The notes under the pieces: generated by a model
Told to the model about the DNA's origin: nothing
Databases searched by the model: none
What the model saw: only the letters and a program-made list of their open reading frames with translations
Position numbers and translations under genes: made by a program
Shown: positions 22,978-39,810 of the stretch, one piece after another
Position numbering within the stretch: the stretch's first letter is position 1
Layout: every line of letters starts with the position of its first letter
DNA from: Tetradesmus obliquus
Lineage: Eukaryota; Chlorophyta; Chlorophyceae; Sphaeropleales; Scenedesmaceae
Length of the DNA: 64,000 nucleotides
Direction of reading: 5' to 3'
Assembly: GCA_030272155.1 (NCBI GenBank)
Contig: CP126200.1
Location: 3,720,001-3,784,000 of the forward strand

Positions 22978-25372
22978 GCAGGCAGGCAGTGAGGGAGGTG
23001 TCCACGCACCTATCTGGCCAGCAGGCAAGCACTGAGGCCAAACAGAATGCAGCAGGGACCGTAGGATGTGAAGCAGCGTGGCTGGGTGATGCAACAAAGA
23101 GACCGCAGATGGTGCAAGTACTGCACGCACACAGGTGCTACACAGATTGGCACCAGACAGTTGCAGTACAGACAGGTGGACAGGTCCAATCCTGTTGGTC
23201 AAATTTACAAGTGAAGATCTTCAATTTGCCAACTCACCTGTGTTGCCATCAACAATGAAGTATGCTGTTCCGCCTGCAGCAGCAGCAGCAGCAGCAGCAG
23301 AAGTAGCAGATCATCTGGGCGTCAGTAACAGTGCCCACAGCGGCAGACCTGTAGTATTGCAGCTGTAGGTGTCCCAGCGGGGCCACCTGCCTGCTGCATT
23401 ACCTTCGACTACATGCATTTTCAGCGATGTAACATGTGCACTTTGTAAGACTGGCAACACGACGCTTTGCTTGCTTGGCCAGCAGGTGGTTTGCGCACCG
23501 CAATTCTATCGGACATTGACCACCAACACCAGCACCAGAACCAGCAGCAGGGGCAGCAGCAGCAGCAGCAGCACCCCAACAAACAGCAGCACCACCACAA
23601 CCAGCAGCAGTAGCTCACCTGAGAGCCCGAAGCACCAGTCCGTGTGGTGCACCTTGGACCTGGCCACATGCCCGTACTGCACGGCGATGATGTTCAGCGC
23701 AAAGCCGCCCGCAGATGAGCCGTACACCTCACTGTCCTCAATGTAGATGCCCCTGGAGTTGTGCACCTGCGCAGCAGCAGCCATGACACATGCATGATAC
23801 AAGTAAGGTCAACAAGTGCACAGATGAGCCGTACACCTCGCTGTCTTCGATGTAGATGCCCCTGGAGTTGTGCACCTGCGCAGCAGCAGCCATGACACGT
23901 GCATGATACAAGTAACTCGACAAGCACATGCATAGGCCATACACCTTGCTGTCTTCAATGTAGATGCCCCGGGAGTTGTGTACCTGCGCAGCAGCATGCA
24001 TAACAGGTGCAACACACACGCAGTGTGATCAGGCAAGGTATGATGGGGAGTCATGTACCTGCGCAGCAGTATGCATGACAAATGCAACCTACAACATGCA
24101 ACATGACAACACACGCATGACAGGAGGAGAAAGGAATCTGAGGAGAAGACTGATCCAGCTCGCAACATGGCGGCATCGCCGATTTGGTCATGCCTCTTGC
24201 CACCGCTGCTGCCCTCAAGAGCTGTCACAGCTTGCCCACACGACTCTACACACACTAAATAACGACGAATTCAGGCACCCACCGGGTCCTGAGGACTAAG
24301 ACAACTGTGCTGCGCTGCTGCCCACCTTCAGTGCCTGTGCAGTGCCTGGGTAGCCAGTGTTGTAGATGCCGGCCACAGTCACACCCAGCAGGTAGATGGA
24401 GTCACTGCAGGGCGGTAACGGCACAAAACAGACCACACACAGAAGTCAGCACAAAAGCGCACCCACCTCTGAACATAATCCAGGAGGCTTGTGCCCTTTT
24501 GGCAGGACTGCTCAGAATGGCATGCATTGCGGACATATATGCCACTGCAATGCCACTGCTACACGGCCGGCTTTCCTGATAAACCTTATTGATAGATAAG
24601 GCTGCTAGGCTGCTTCTCGGTACCTGTTGGCAATGCGCACTGCATTGGCTGCTGCTGTTGTCTTGGGCTGGAAAGTGACTCCATTGAAGTACACGTAGCT
24701 GCAATTAGTCATAAAGATGACTTCAAGCACTGAGGTTGGTAGTGATGAGTCAGCAGCAGGGTCCCTCTGGATGATGAGGGGTGCCAGGGGTGTGCCTTGA
24801 ACCCCGGACAGCGTCATGGAACCAGCCAGGGCAATGCCCTGCAGCAGCAGCAGCAGCAGCAGCAGAGTTAGTTGTTGGAATGCAGCAGAGTAATTTGGTG
24901 AGCCCAGCAGCAGGTAGAAGCATGGCATGACAGGGACAGGACAAGGACAGCTGAGGGACAGCTAAGGGACAGTATATAGAAACGTTTGACACAGGCTAGG
25001 AACAGGATAGGGGCAGCTTAGGGACGTTTAAAATTACATGAGAAGGATGACATCGGACAGCTTTGGGACAGGATAGGGACGGCTGGGCAACTGGAGTCAA
25101 GATGAGAAAGGGATGTCAGGCTCACAGGTTGTGTAATAGTGCAAGTGACATGTGGGCGTTACATCTTGTAGATGCCAATGACTAGCAGCACACATTATGG
25201 CAGCAGCAGCAGCAGCCAGCCGCACTCACTGGCTTCAGGTTGATGGTGACACCAGCAGTGAGCCACTGGGGAGCCTTGGGCAGGGTAGCCCAAGCAGCAG
25301 CAAAGGTCTTGAAGGGGTGCGTTGCGTTGCCAACTGCAACAGTGCCGGTGTAAGCGGCATCAACCCACAGCG

Positions 25373-25404
<32 letters not shown>

Positions 25405-25777
25405 CACACAATTTTAGGCTGCACAAGATGAAGCAAGGCAGTACACGTCTGTAAGCCGTCACAGCAGTTTATCATGGTTGCGTATGAACCTGTGCATATT
25501 GGCAGCAACACAAACGCCACAGCCCGCTGCTGCTGCATGCTTCCTCAGGGAGCTGCAGCTGGCACATCGAGTGCTGCTCAGCACAGGGCGTTATTCTTCA
25601 ATAATGCATTGTATGCAGCAAGGCGCAAGTAATTGATGAACAACGGGCGCCCGCTGCTCCTGCTGCTGCTCCTGCTGCTGCTGCTGCAGACCCCTCAGGC
25701 TCACTTGCTTGCCAGTGCTGTGGGGACCTCAGTGCGGCAGGGGTAGGACGGCAGCGGGGGCAGTTGCAAGCCTGCTT

Positions 25778-25826
<49 letters not shown>

Positions 25827-25895
25827 CAGTGCAATGCCGGCGATGAGCGCAATGGCATCAGCTGACACGCGGCATGCACCAGTAAGTACACGCAT
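19862..25895 (-). CDS. Secreted right-handed beta-helix protein with two Sushi-like domains, paralogue 2 (695 aa)
   Basis: Thirteen exons: 25705-25895, 25230-25374, 24624-24838, 24326-24404, 23619-23766, 23238-23273, 22728-22917, 22416-22507, 21932-22050, 21532-21717, 20894-21131, 20477-20698 and 19862-20088 (2088 nt). The N-terminus has a hydrophobic signal peptide or anchor (ADAIALIAGIA then a poly-Leu run written by CTG repeats), then PLPSYPCRTEVP. The beta-helix spans about residues 65-520 (SRDVQVLNNIIVNPKNES, TNNVIRDVWGAG, IEDSEVYGSSAGG). Two ~75-aa modules follow, each with six cysteines and a C-x-APC...ATG...ARCDD-x-x-TW...GSC pattern, reminiscent of Sushi/CCP domains. It is probably secreted or anchored outside the cell; ligand unknown. 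A longer start at 25928 is possible. Its stop lies only ~55 bp from the tentative start of paralogue 1. Confidence 0.8.
23822..24066 (-). repeat. Tandem partial copies of an exon start (gene 2, three units)
   Basis: Units of ~110 bp at 23822-23930 and 23931-24020, and a vestige near 24050, each repeat the acceptor and first ~45 nt (VHNSRGIYIEDS) of exon 23619-23766 with its upstream intron end. Confidence 0.9.
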
Positions 25896-25927
25896 CCTTC
25901 GGCAGAGTTCACACCAAACGGTATGCA

Positions 25928-25932
25928 TTACA
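25928..25932 (-). terminator. TGTAA poly-A signal of beta-helix gene 3
   Basis: Minus-strand TGTAA 210 nt past the gene-3 stop (26142) and just upstream of the gene-2 start codon (25895), so the two transcription units nearly abut or overlap. Confidence 0.55.
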
Positions 25933-25943
25933 CTTTTCACACC

Positions 25944-25978
<35 letters not shown>

Positions 25979-26012
25979 TGCAGCACCCTCACACAGCACG
26001 CCCTGCACTCCT

Positions 26013-26247
26013 CTCCCCCGCTGCTGCCGTTGAGCATCGCCCATGTGTCTGTGTTGTATTGCCGTGTTTAGCAGCATCCTACTGCATTGCTGTGTTGCTC
26101 CTCACCTCCGCAGCTGGCGTTCAGCGTCACCCATGTGTCTGTCATATTGCTGCATTTGGCTCTACTGCATCTAGCTGTATTGCTGTAGTGCTGTAGTGCT
26201 TCTCACCTCCACAGCTGCCGTTGAGCACCGTCCATGTGTCTGTGTCA
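26013..26247 (-). repeat. Three tandem copies of the last Sushi exon end (gene 3)
   Basis: The segment encoding TDTW..LN.S and the GGAG|GTGAG donor occurs at 26208-26247 (intact), ~26104-26135 and ~26013-26060 (decaying), with a period near 95 bp. Confidence 0.8.
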
Positions 26248-27937
26248 TCGCAGCGCGCAGTGTAGGCAAACCCAGTGGCGCCGGCCGCACAGGGCGCACT
26301 GCAGAGCGAGCCAATAAGCGAGCCAGCGCAGCTCTGGCTGAAGCCCGCGCTGTAAGGTGCTGCTGTGGCATCTGGCAGACCCGAGCACACTTTGGCTGTG
26401 TTGCAGCAGGAAAAGGTGACAGGCAGGCAGGAAAAGGTGACAGGCAGGCAGGGCAGGCAGGGCAGGCAGGCAGGTGATCGGCAAGGCAGTGTGATGGAGG
26501 CTGTACACATATTGTGAGAAGGGCAGTACATCTGTTGGAGGACTTGCTAGTGGGACAGTGCCAATGCATCCAGGCTCGGGTGCAGCTAACTGATAACTCT
26601 GCAGGTTGCTGTTCAGCAAGCCTAACGCAAAGCAGGCATTTGGCAGGCACCCGGCGGCGGCGTGTGCAGGCGTGTGTGATCATCCCTGCAATGAATGCAA
26701 CAACCAAGTTGCTGTTGGCTCTGCATTGAAGTTGCTGTTCTGCTCCGAAAGCAGCTGGCAAAGCATATCCTGGCTAGCCCACTCACTTGCGCAGCTACCA
26801 GTCAGGATCGTCCACATGTCTGTGTCGTCGCAACGTGCTGTGTAGTCTGTGCCTGTGGCCCTGCTGCCGCATGGGGCAGTGCAGCTTGATCCAACTGCTG
26901 ACTTTGTGCAGCTGGCGCTCCAGCCATTGGTGCTGTTGGGGGCAAGGCTTGCGGCTGGTAGTGAAAAGCAGAACTTGGTGGGCGTGTATGCGGCGTCATA
27001 GTAGGCTCCTGCAGCAACAGGAGACGGCCAGCAGATGCATGAGGCGCCTGTAAATAACATGCGCAGCTTCGGCGTGCATGGAACAGCATTGCTGGGATAC
27101 GTTGAGATTCATCAGATGTCAGTTCGTGCCAGGCGTGGCCTGCATTTGTTTTGGGCTGGCGTGACGTGGTTTCACGCAGAAGGTTGCACGCGCAAACTGC
27201 ACCCGCCAATGTCCTGCACACACACGCAACGCAAACTGCACCCGCCAATGTCCTGCACACACACGCAACGCAAAACCAACAGACTGCTTCTGAAGGACAT
27301 CGTCCAACAGGCGTACTATAGAGAACACAAACAGCACGTACCTGGCAGGTCGTTGCTTGCTACTCTGGCAGTACCGAGCCTATCCACTGGCACAGCATTG
27401 GCCAGCTGCCCCTGGGGTGTGGCCAGTGGCGTGTCCCATGCTGCAAAGGCCGCCTCTGCTGCTGGCTTGTAGGGCACCAGGCCCAGCGCTGCCTTGGAGT
27501 CATCGGTGAGGGTGAGGCTGTCAGGATCAGAGAAGGTGATGGCCAGGCCTGGCACATTGAAGTGGTTTTCTGCTAGCACCTGCACAGCAGCAGCAGCAGC
27601 AGGGCGGTGTTGGGGTTGCGTTGCGGCGCAAAAGCAGTAGTAGATGCGGCAGCCAAGTTGAGTGACTGTGAAATTTGGTAGTAGGACATCTGCTGCACAT
27701 GCTGTAGTGGCAACAACAGTGCATGCAAGGCTACGAAGCTGTCGCGGCCTTCGCCACCGGACAGCGAGATATCATGTGCCAGATAAGCAAGCGACAGCAG
27801 CTGTCGCACGACTCATTGCTGCCATGTGCTGTTGCTGCCAGCATCTGCAGCAGCAGCAGCAGCCAGCACACAACTCACCGTAGGTACGTCACATTGCAGC
27901 CCGGTCTTAGCGCATGCATCCAGGCCCAAGCCCATCA

Positions 27938-27973
<36 letters not shown>

Positions 27974-28330
27974 CCAGAAGCAACAGAACAGCAGCAGCCA
28001 GCATATAACTCACCGTAGGTACGTCACACTGAAGCCCGGTCTTAGCGCATGCATCCAGGCCCAACCCCATCAGCAACAGCAGCAGCAGCACCAGAAACAC
28101 CAGAACAGCAGCAGTCACGAACAACTCACCGTAGGCGTGTTGCATTGCAGCCCGGTCTTCGCGCATGCATCCAGGCCCAACCCCATCGCATACTTTGGGT
28201 CTGGCTTCCAGTTCACAAACAGGTTGCCCTTGATGACCAGGCCCTGGCTGACACTGATGGGGTTAGGCATACTGACAGGGTAGGCTGCGGTCGTGGCAAT
28301 TGGTGAGCTTGTCTGCAACATGGAAATGCA

Positions 28331-28363
<33 letters not shown>

Positions 28364-29752
28364 GCAGCAGTGTGGATGCGTGAGCTAGCCAATTTGGTGA
28401 TTGGTAAAGAGCAGTGCATGTGGACCCTGCAGGCATGCTGTGCAGCTTTGAGTGTAGGGGTCAGACAAACACGTTGCCCTGTTAATGAACAGGCCCTGGC
28501 TGACGCTGATGGGGTTAGGCATGGTGGCCTGATTTTGGCTTGAATGTACACCAATTGCGCATATCTTGCACCAGGGCAGTGCTGCAGTCCTGCAGTGCGC
28601 AAACGCTCACCGAGAAGTGCGAATCTTGCACCAGGGCAACTATTGCAAATCTTGCACCAGGGCAGTGCTGCAAGCAGCAAATCTTTGCAATTCTTGCAAA
28701 TGTTGCACCACGGCAGTGCTGCAAGCAGCACACCAGCTCACCGAGAAGTGTGCCCACATTGCCGAAGCGTTGTTGGGGTTCACGATCAGGTTGTTCACAA
28801 ACATGACGTCCCTGCTGGGCACGGCAAGTGCGGCGCTGGGGGAAACTGGAGGAACCCAGCCGCCTGCAATAGCAGCAGTGTCAGCAGCAGCTTGTGAAGC
28901 TTTGTGACTGACATTGCATGACAGAGCATAGCCGTGTCTCGCCGAACATATAAGGCCTTGATCGCCCATAGCATGCGCATATACATGTGGCGATCTGGCT
29001 AGCAACAAATGCGCCCGCAGCAGAACAGGGCCATGCAAGATTTACACGCTCCCAGCAGCTGGTGGCAGCCTCAATTGAAAGATGCATACACCTTTATTTA
29101 CATAGCTTGTCATTGTTAGCATTGTCACTGACAGTGGCATTGTTGCCATTCCCACTCACCCATCGCATTCACAGCGGTGCAGGTGGCGTTGCCCCAGCCG
29201 CAGCCGCGGCTGCTGGTCTTGATCTCAACTGTGTGAGACCTGCTGCCAACCCTGCAGCAACGAACAGCATCAAACCAGACATCACAGTGTGAGGGGACGT
29301 TCGAGGTAGCACGGCAATGATAGCTGCTGGTCTTTATCTCAACTGTGTGAGAACTGCTGCCAACCCTACACGGCGCACAGACAGTCAGGTGCGGGGCACA
29401 ATGCTTACAACAAGCACGAAGATGATAAAACAGTGCTAGAATCACAGTAAAGCAAGCGACCATGAAGCCGAGAAAGGTACTGCTGTGGCCGTGTTCAGAG
29501 AAAGACAACTGCATTGCCACTTAGCTGTCACTGCTACACAACTTACTTGTGCAGCGTGTTGTGTGCCAGCAGGATGGAGTAACCGCCAAACACGCTCAGC
29601 CCGGCACCCCACACGTCACGAATGACGTTATTTGTCACTTTTATGCCGTAGGCGTCGTACTGCAGCCAGGGGCTGTTCATCTGGCCACCGCCCAGGCCGC
29701 TGACTAGGCCCGCCTGGCCACAGTTGTGCACTGTTGAATATTGCAAATATTT

Positions 29753-29797
<45 letters not shown>

Positions 29798-32616
29798 TGC
29801 TGTTGAGCATTTAGTGTGGCAGACGAGATTTACAGCGCGGACATTGAACAAGTTTCCTGCAAGGTACAGTAGCAGATGTGCAACATGCACACACGCACTG
29901 CCTGTGATGCTGCGTGGGCTCACCTATGTTGCTGTCCACGACGAAATAAGCGGATCCGCCTGCAGCAGCAGCAGCAGCAACAGTAGAAGCTTTAAGTGAT
30001 GCCTGCCAAGCTGTGACGGCACCCAGAGCATCTGTTCTGCCAGCTGCCGCATCAACACAGTACGCCCGCGCTCTTGGGCTTCAACCATCGCTGCTGGCAA
30101 CGTTTAAGCCCACTTTGCTGACACGGGAAATGCGTGACTCAGCACCACCCACATGCTGCACCTTCCAACAGCCGGACCTCAGCCCCCACAACAGCAGCAG
30201 CAGTACCAGCACCCACGCCAGCAGCAGCAACAGCAGCACGAGGTGCACCCACGTCAGCAGCAGCAGCAGCAACAGCAGCACCAGCAGCAGCAGCACCCAC
30301 ATCAGCAGCAGCAGCAGCAGCGCCTCACCGGACAGCCCCAGGCACCACACACATGCTGCCACCTCCAACAGTTGAACCTCAGACGCCACGTTAGCAGCAG
30401 CAGCAGCAGCTGCACCCACGTCAGCAGCAGCAGCAGCAGCAGCAGCGCCTCACCGGACAGCCCCAGGCACCAGTCTGAGTGGTGCACGCGGCTCCTGCAG
30501 ATGTGGCCGTACTGCACAGCAGAGAACTGCAGCGCCCAGCCGCCGGCCGAGGCGCCGCCGATGTCGCTGTCCTCAACGTAGATGCCCCGCGCATTGCTGA
30601 CCTGTGCAAAAAGAGTATGCAGGGCCAAGGAACTTATGATGACGTGTACATGGTGCATGCACAGTTGTCCTTCATGTGGATGCCCCACACGTAGCAGACC
30701 TGCAAATGCACATGGGGCACACGATTGAGTTTGAAGAAAAGGCTGGTTCATGTGGCCGTACTGCACTGCGCTGGCCTGCAGCGCCCAGCCACCGGCAGAG
30801 GCGCGGCCGATGTCACTGTCCTCAACGTAGATGCCTCGGGCGTTGCTGACCTGCAAGAACACCAAAAAGTATGAGCGGCAGGGCAAGTTGATGATTGTCT
30901 GCACACTTGTCCTTGTCTGCACACTTGTCCTCAACGTAGATGCCCCGCACGTTGCTGACCTGCAAGAGCAGCGAGGTGAGAAGAGCATGTGCGGCAGGGC
31001 AAGCTTATGCTTGTGCGTACATGGTGCATGCATAGTTGTCCTCCACGTAGATGCCTCTGGCATTGCTGACCTGCAAATGCACAGTTGGCACAGTTGCGCT
31101 TTGAGAAAGGGTGGTTAGATGTGGGTCCTGGCATCATCTAAGACAGTACGAGCACACCTTGGTGAACGCGTGGCCAAAGACCAGATAGCATTTTGTGTGC
31201 AAATAAGGGCATGCACCGCATGCACAACAAGGAAAGCATGCACTTGTGCGTACTTGGTGCATGCACACAAGTCCTGCGTGCTTTGACCGCACAAGTATCC
31301 TGCCCTTGAGGTGTTCTCATTTGTACTGCTGAAACATGCATTGCTTGCAACCTGCCCTGCATGTCCTTGCGCACACCTTCAACGTCTGTGCAGTGCCGCC
31401 GTAACCAGTGCCGTTTCCAGCACCAGCAATTGTCACATTCAGCAGGTAGATGTAGTCACTGCAGCACGGCAGCAGCACAGCACAAATTGTTATGTAAACC
31501 ACCAGCTGCTGTTACACACTACCACTGAACACCCCTGCATCATGATGTGCTGGTAGTTCTGGCCCTGCTTCTGTTGCTCCTGCCTGCACACGTCTCGTGC
31601 TCGCCCAACATGAGCCAGTCTTTGCGGTAGCAGCCCCCTTTGCTGCTGCTGCTGCTGCTGACTGCACCTGTGTGTTAGCAGTGCCTCCTCTCTCACCTGC
31701 TGCTGATGCGCAATTCATTGCGTGCTGGGCTGCCAGGCCTCACTTGGAAATCAATACCCTGAAAGGAGAGGTAACTGCAGTTGCTGATGTCTTGATGGGC
31801 TGCCCCTGGCTCGCAATGCCACACACTACAGTACCATCATATCAGCGGCCCCACCCCCTCACCTGCTGCTGATGCGCACCACGTTGCCTGCCGGGCTGCC
31901 AGGCCTCGCCTGGAAGTTGATACCTTTGAAGAACAGGTAGCTGCAGTTGCTGATGTCAGCCACATCAATGAAGGAGCCCGCTGAGTCAGCAGCAGCAGCA
32001 GCAGGGTCGCGCTGGATGATTACCGGCGCATCTGCGGTGCCCCATACGCCTGCCAGGCTGAGAGAGATGGGCCAGGCGGACGTCTGGAAGGCGATACCCT
32101 GCAGGCGCAGCAGCAGCAGCAGCAGCAGCAGGTGGCAGTGTGAGGGGTACCTGGGGATGTAGAGTTTGCAATGGTTGAACTTGCTGCGGCAGTCCCTGCA
32201 GAACACAGCAACAGCAGTGAGAGGAACATCATCGACATGTGCTGCGGAACCACAATAACAGTCAGGCATTTCAGTCCCCAACGGACTAAGAAACCCCAAA
32301 CCCTACAGCAACAAAACCCCAGAGCCAGCAGCACAGTTGTCTCACTGGCTTGAGGTCGATGGTGACTCCTGCTGTGAGTTCAGTGACATGCAGGCATTGG
32401 AAATGTACACGCCACTGGCATGCAGCCACACATGCCATGAAAGCAGCAGCAGCAGCCAGCTGCACTCACTGGCTTGAGGTTAATCATGACTCCTGCTGTG
32501 AGCTTGGTAGGTGCCTTAGGCAGGGCTGCCCAGGCAGCAGCCATGGTTTTGAAGGGGTGGCTGGCGTTACCAACAGCCAGAGTGCCGCTGTAAGAGGGGT
32601 CCACCCACAGCGTCCT

Positions 32617-32665
<49 letters not shown>

Positions 32666-32757
32666 GCTCAATGCATGCTGGGGCTTCCAGTGGCAGCTGC
32701 TGCGTCACACTGTGCAGTAAGCCCACCACACGTGCTATGGTGCTTTGTTGCTGCCTG

Positions 32758-32803
<46 letters not shown>

Positions 32804-33174
32804 GACACCTGCCTGCCACCCAACCATGCTGCTGCTGCTGCTCACTTGGAGGTGGCAGCAGTCGGCACTGCAGTGCGTGGGCATGGCAGTGATGTCAGCT
32901 GAGGGGTAGGAGGGCTCCAAGTGAAGCGTAACTGCCGCTTAGGTGCCCCTGCACAGATGCAGCGGCAATGACAGGGCCACACAACATAACCGCATACTTT
33001 ACTGCAGGTTGCAAAGGTGCAAAGGATTTAGCTATGTGCAGCAGCTGTTTGACCGCTTAGGGTCGCTGCGTATGCGGTTAGCTGTTGCTGGTGGTGTTAG
33101 CTGTGCAGGCGTATGCGGTTAGCTGTTGCTGGTGGTGTTAGCTGTGCAGGCTGGGCTGCTGCTGCTGCTGCTGG

Positions 33175-33228
<54 letters not shown>

Positions 33229-33544
33229 GCGGTCATGCACTGCAGGGTGCTTGCAGGCCTGCTAACCAACCACAGCACTGCCCTAGAGTCCTGAAATACT
33301 GCTTGGGAACGGTGTCACTGCTTGCAGTGAGCGGATTGGCGACTGCTCAGGCTTTCAGGCTCTGGCACAGTACTTGCTGTTCACTCTAGGTTATGAAGTG
33401 CAACAGCAGCAGGGGAACACCGCAAGACGCCCCTCGGCAGCGTTGAGTAAGCGTACCGCGTATCGGGATCTTTGAAGCATTCGTTTGCACGGCAAGCACC
33501 GCTGCCGCTAGTGCGAGCAGCAGCACTCTTGTGCTGATGCCCAT
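26142..33544 (-). CDS. Secreted right-handed beta-helix protein with two Sushi-like domains, paralogue 3 (710 aa)
   Basis: Fourteen exons: 33457-33544, 32846-32948, 32470-32614, 31863-32098, 31377-31458, 30454-30601, 29924-29959, 29547-29730, 29160-29251, 28742-28863, 28130-28312, 27342-27579, 26787-27008 and 26142-26395 (2133 nt). Exon 1 encodes a classic signal peptide (MGISTRVLLLALAAAVLA, cleavage likely after NA). Exons 1+2 (88+103 nt) equal the single 191-nt first exon of paralogue 2, which supports the model. The beta-helix (IYVEDSDIGGASAGG, VPSRDVMFVNNLIVNP) and two six-cysteine modules follow, then a short tail ending EPNAAI. A donor right after the last module (GGAG|GTGAGA) could extend the protein. 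Introns are packed with partial copies of neighbouring exon edges. The exon 1 donor (GTACGC) is not optimal. Confidence 0.8.
27190..27267. repeat. Tandem duplication of a 39-bp unit
   Basis: Two adjacent identical copies starting cgcaaactgcacccgccaat, in an intron of beta-helix gene 3. Confidence 0.9.
27878..28186 (-). repeat. Three tandem copies of an exon end with donor (gene 3)
   Basis: The end of exon 28130-28312 (LGLDACAKTGLQC, then GTGAG donor) recurs at 28010-28072 and 27878-27936, each followed by CAG triplets; period ~115-130 bp. Confidence 0.9.
30669..31075 (-). repeat. Partial copies of an exon start (gene 3, four units)
   Basis: Copies of the acceptor plus start of exon 30454-30601 (VSNARGIYVED) at 30750-30855 (about 105 nt), 30925-30965 and 31033-31075, and a vestige at 30669-30705. 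Confidence 0.9.
31690..31795 (-). repeat. Partial duplicate of an exon end (gene 3)
   Basis: About 105 bp matching the 3' part and donor of exon 31863-32098, offset by ~167 bp downstream. Confidence 0.85.
33066..33232. repeat. 42-bp tandem duplication followed by a (CTG)n run
   Basis: Two copies of a unit starting cgtatgcggttagctgttgc (about 33067-33108 and 33109-33150), then about 20 CTG triplets to 33226. It lies in the first intron of beta-helix gene 3. Confidence 0.85.
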
Positions 33545-34964
33545 TATATCCGGTTGACGGGGGTTTGCTGTAGCTCAGATGCACATCATACTTATAGAAA
33601 AGCTGTCGTGACAATGTTGCAGGCGTTCAAATGGTCCATCTGGCGTCCATGTGACGTGTAGCTCGTAAGCCTGCCTTTGTAAGACGGTTAGTGGCTAACG
33701 TTGCGCGCTGCCCTACTCGAAAGATTTAAATTTGGTAACACATTTGTATCTGAATGTTTTGTGCTCGTCAAACTGCAGTTATCCGTCGCCCACCCAGCTG
33801 CACGGAGATGCTCACCCTGCAATCTTATATATACAGCAGCAATGCTGCTGGCGACATCAGTTTGCACGCTGCTTCGTCAATCAAACTACTCACCTTTACA
33901 TACTCATTTTTGCACGTCGACGCTTCCATTGGTCGACTTTGGTGTGAAGCATAGTGGTTCACGTGCCGAACTTAACTCAACGCCTGGCTGCGAGCACCGA
34001 GCTGACAATGGCCTTACAGCAGCAGCTGTAACACAATGATCAACACGCGGCCATCTTGCAACGACATCACACCTGCAACTCCTTCAAGTGCCGGCCAGGT
34101 CACCCCAAGACGCACGCCAAGGCGCACCCTTGTCTGCTGCGTGCAGTGCCGTGCAACTGCTGAGCAGTACACCTTCAGGAGCTACACACTGAGTTGCATC
34201 ATGCGGTGCGCCGCAATCGCCAAGCTCCAATCTGATTCAAACTTGTGGCCCCACCATCTGATTCGAACTTGTGTCCCCCAAGCTGCGGAGCCAGCAGGTG
34301 TGGAAGCCTCCCTCTCGCAGCGCCCTGCTGCTGCTCTTGCAGGTTCCAGCCACTGGCATGACATGCTACGACCTTCAAGGATGCCAGGGCCCACTTGAAA
34401 GTACCCTCTTTCAACAAAGGTGGATGCAGTCAACCGCTGCGCCATGCTTCGCACCACTACTTGTACACTACAGCCAACGTTGGCTATGTCGTGGCCCTAA
34501 CAGCTGTTGCCCCATCAGCTGCGGAGCCGCCATCCTGCAATGCCCTAGGCCTGCCATGCTGTGCGCCACACCTCCCAAGCTTTCATAATGTGGACACGCC
34601 AGCTGTGGCCGCAGCAGCAACACTTCAGATAGTTGTCGCCCCACCAGATGTGGCAGCATCAGCAGCATCAGCTGCGGAGCCGCCGTGCCGCAGCGCCCTG
34701 CCACTGGCATGCCATGCTGTGCGCCACACCTCCCAAGCTTCACACGCGTCGCCCCAAAAACACCTTTAATAGTTGTCAGCTGCGGCAGCGCCATCAGCTG
34801 CGGAAGCCTCCATCCCTCAGTGCCCTGGTGATGACGCCCATCAGCCACACCTCTCAAGCTTCAAACTCATGGCCCCACCAGCTGTGGCCGCAGCAGCAGA
34901 ACTTCAGTAAATTGTGGGCCCACATCATCAGCTGCGGAAGCCATATACAACTTGTTGCCACGTT
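33545..34964. other. Intergenic region with decaying tandem repeats
   Basis: 34200-34930 holds several 110-190 bp repeats (shared words: ccacacctcccaagcttca, gctgcgga, cagcgccctg). They look like degraded copies of the last exon of the next gene; the clearest, at 34798-34850, encodes LMGVITRALRDGG on the minus strand. Minus-strand TGTAA signals are at 34014-34018 and 33896-33900. Upstream of 33545 lies the 5' flank of beta-helix gene 3. Confidence 0.55.

Positions 34965-39810
<4,846 letters not shown>

Noticed and set aside
33126-33389. Plus-strand poly-Leu open frame
   Set aside because: It is a translation of a (CTG)n run inside the first intron of beta-helix gene 3; no splice or family support.
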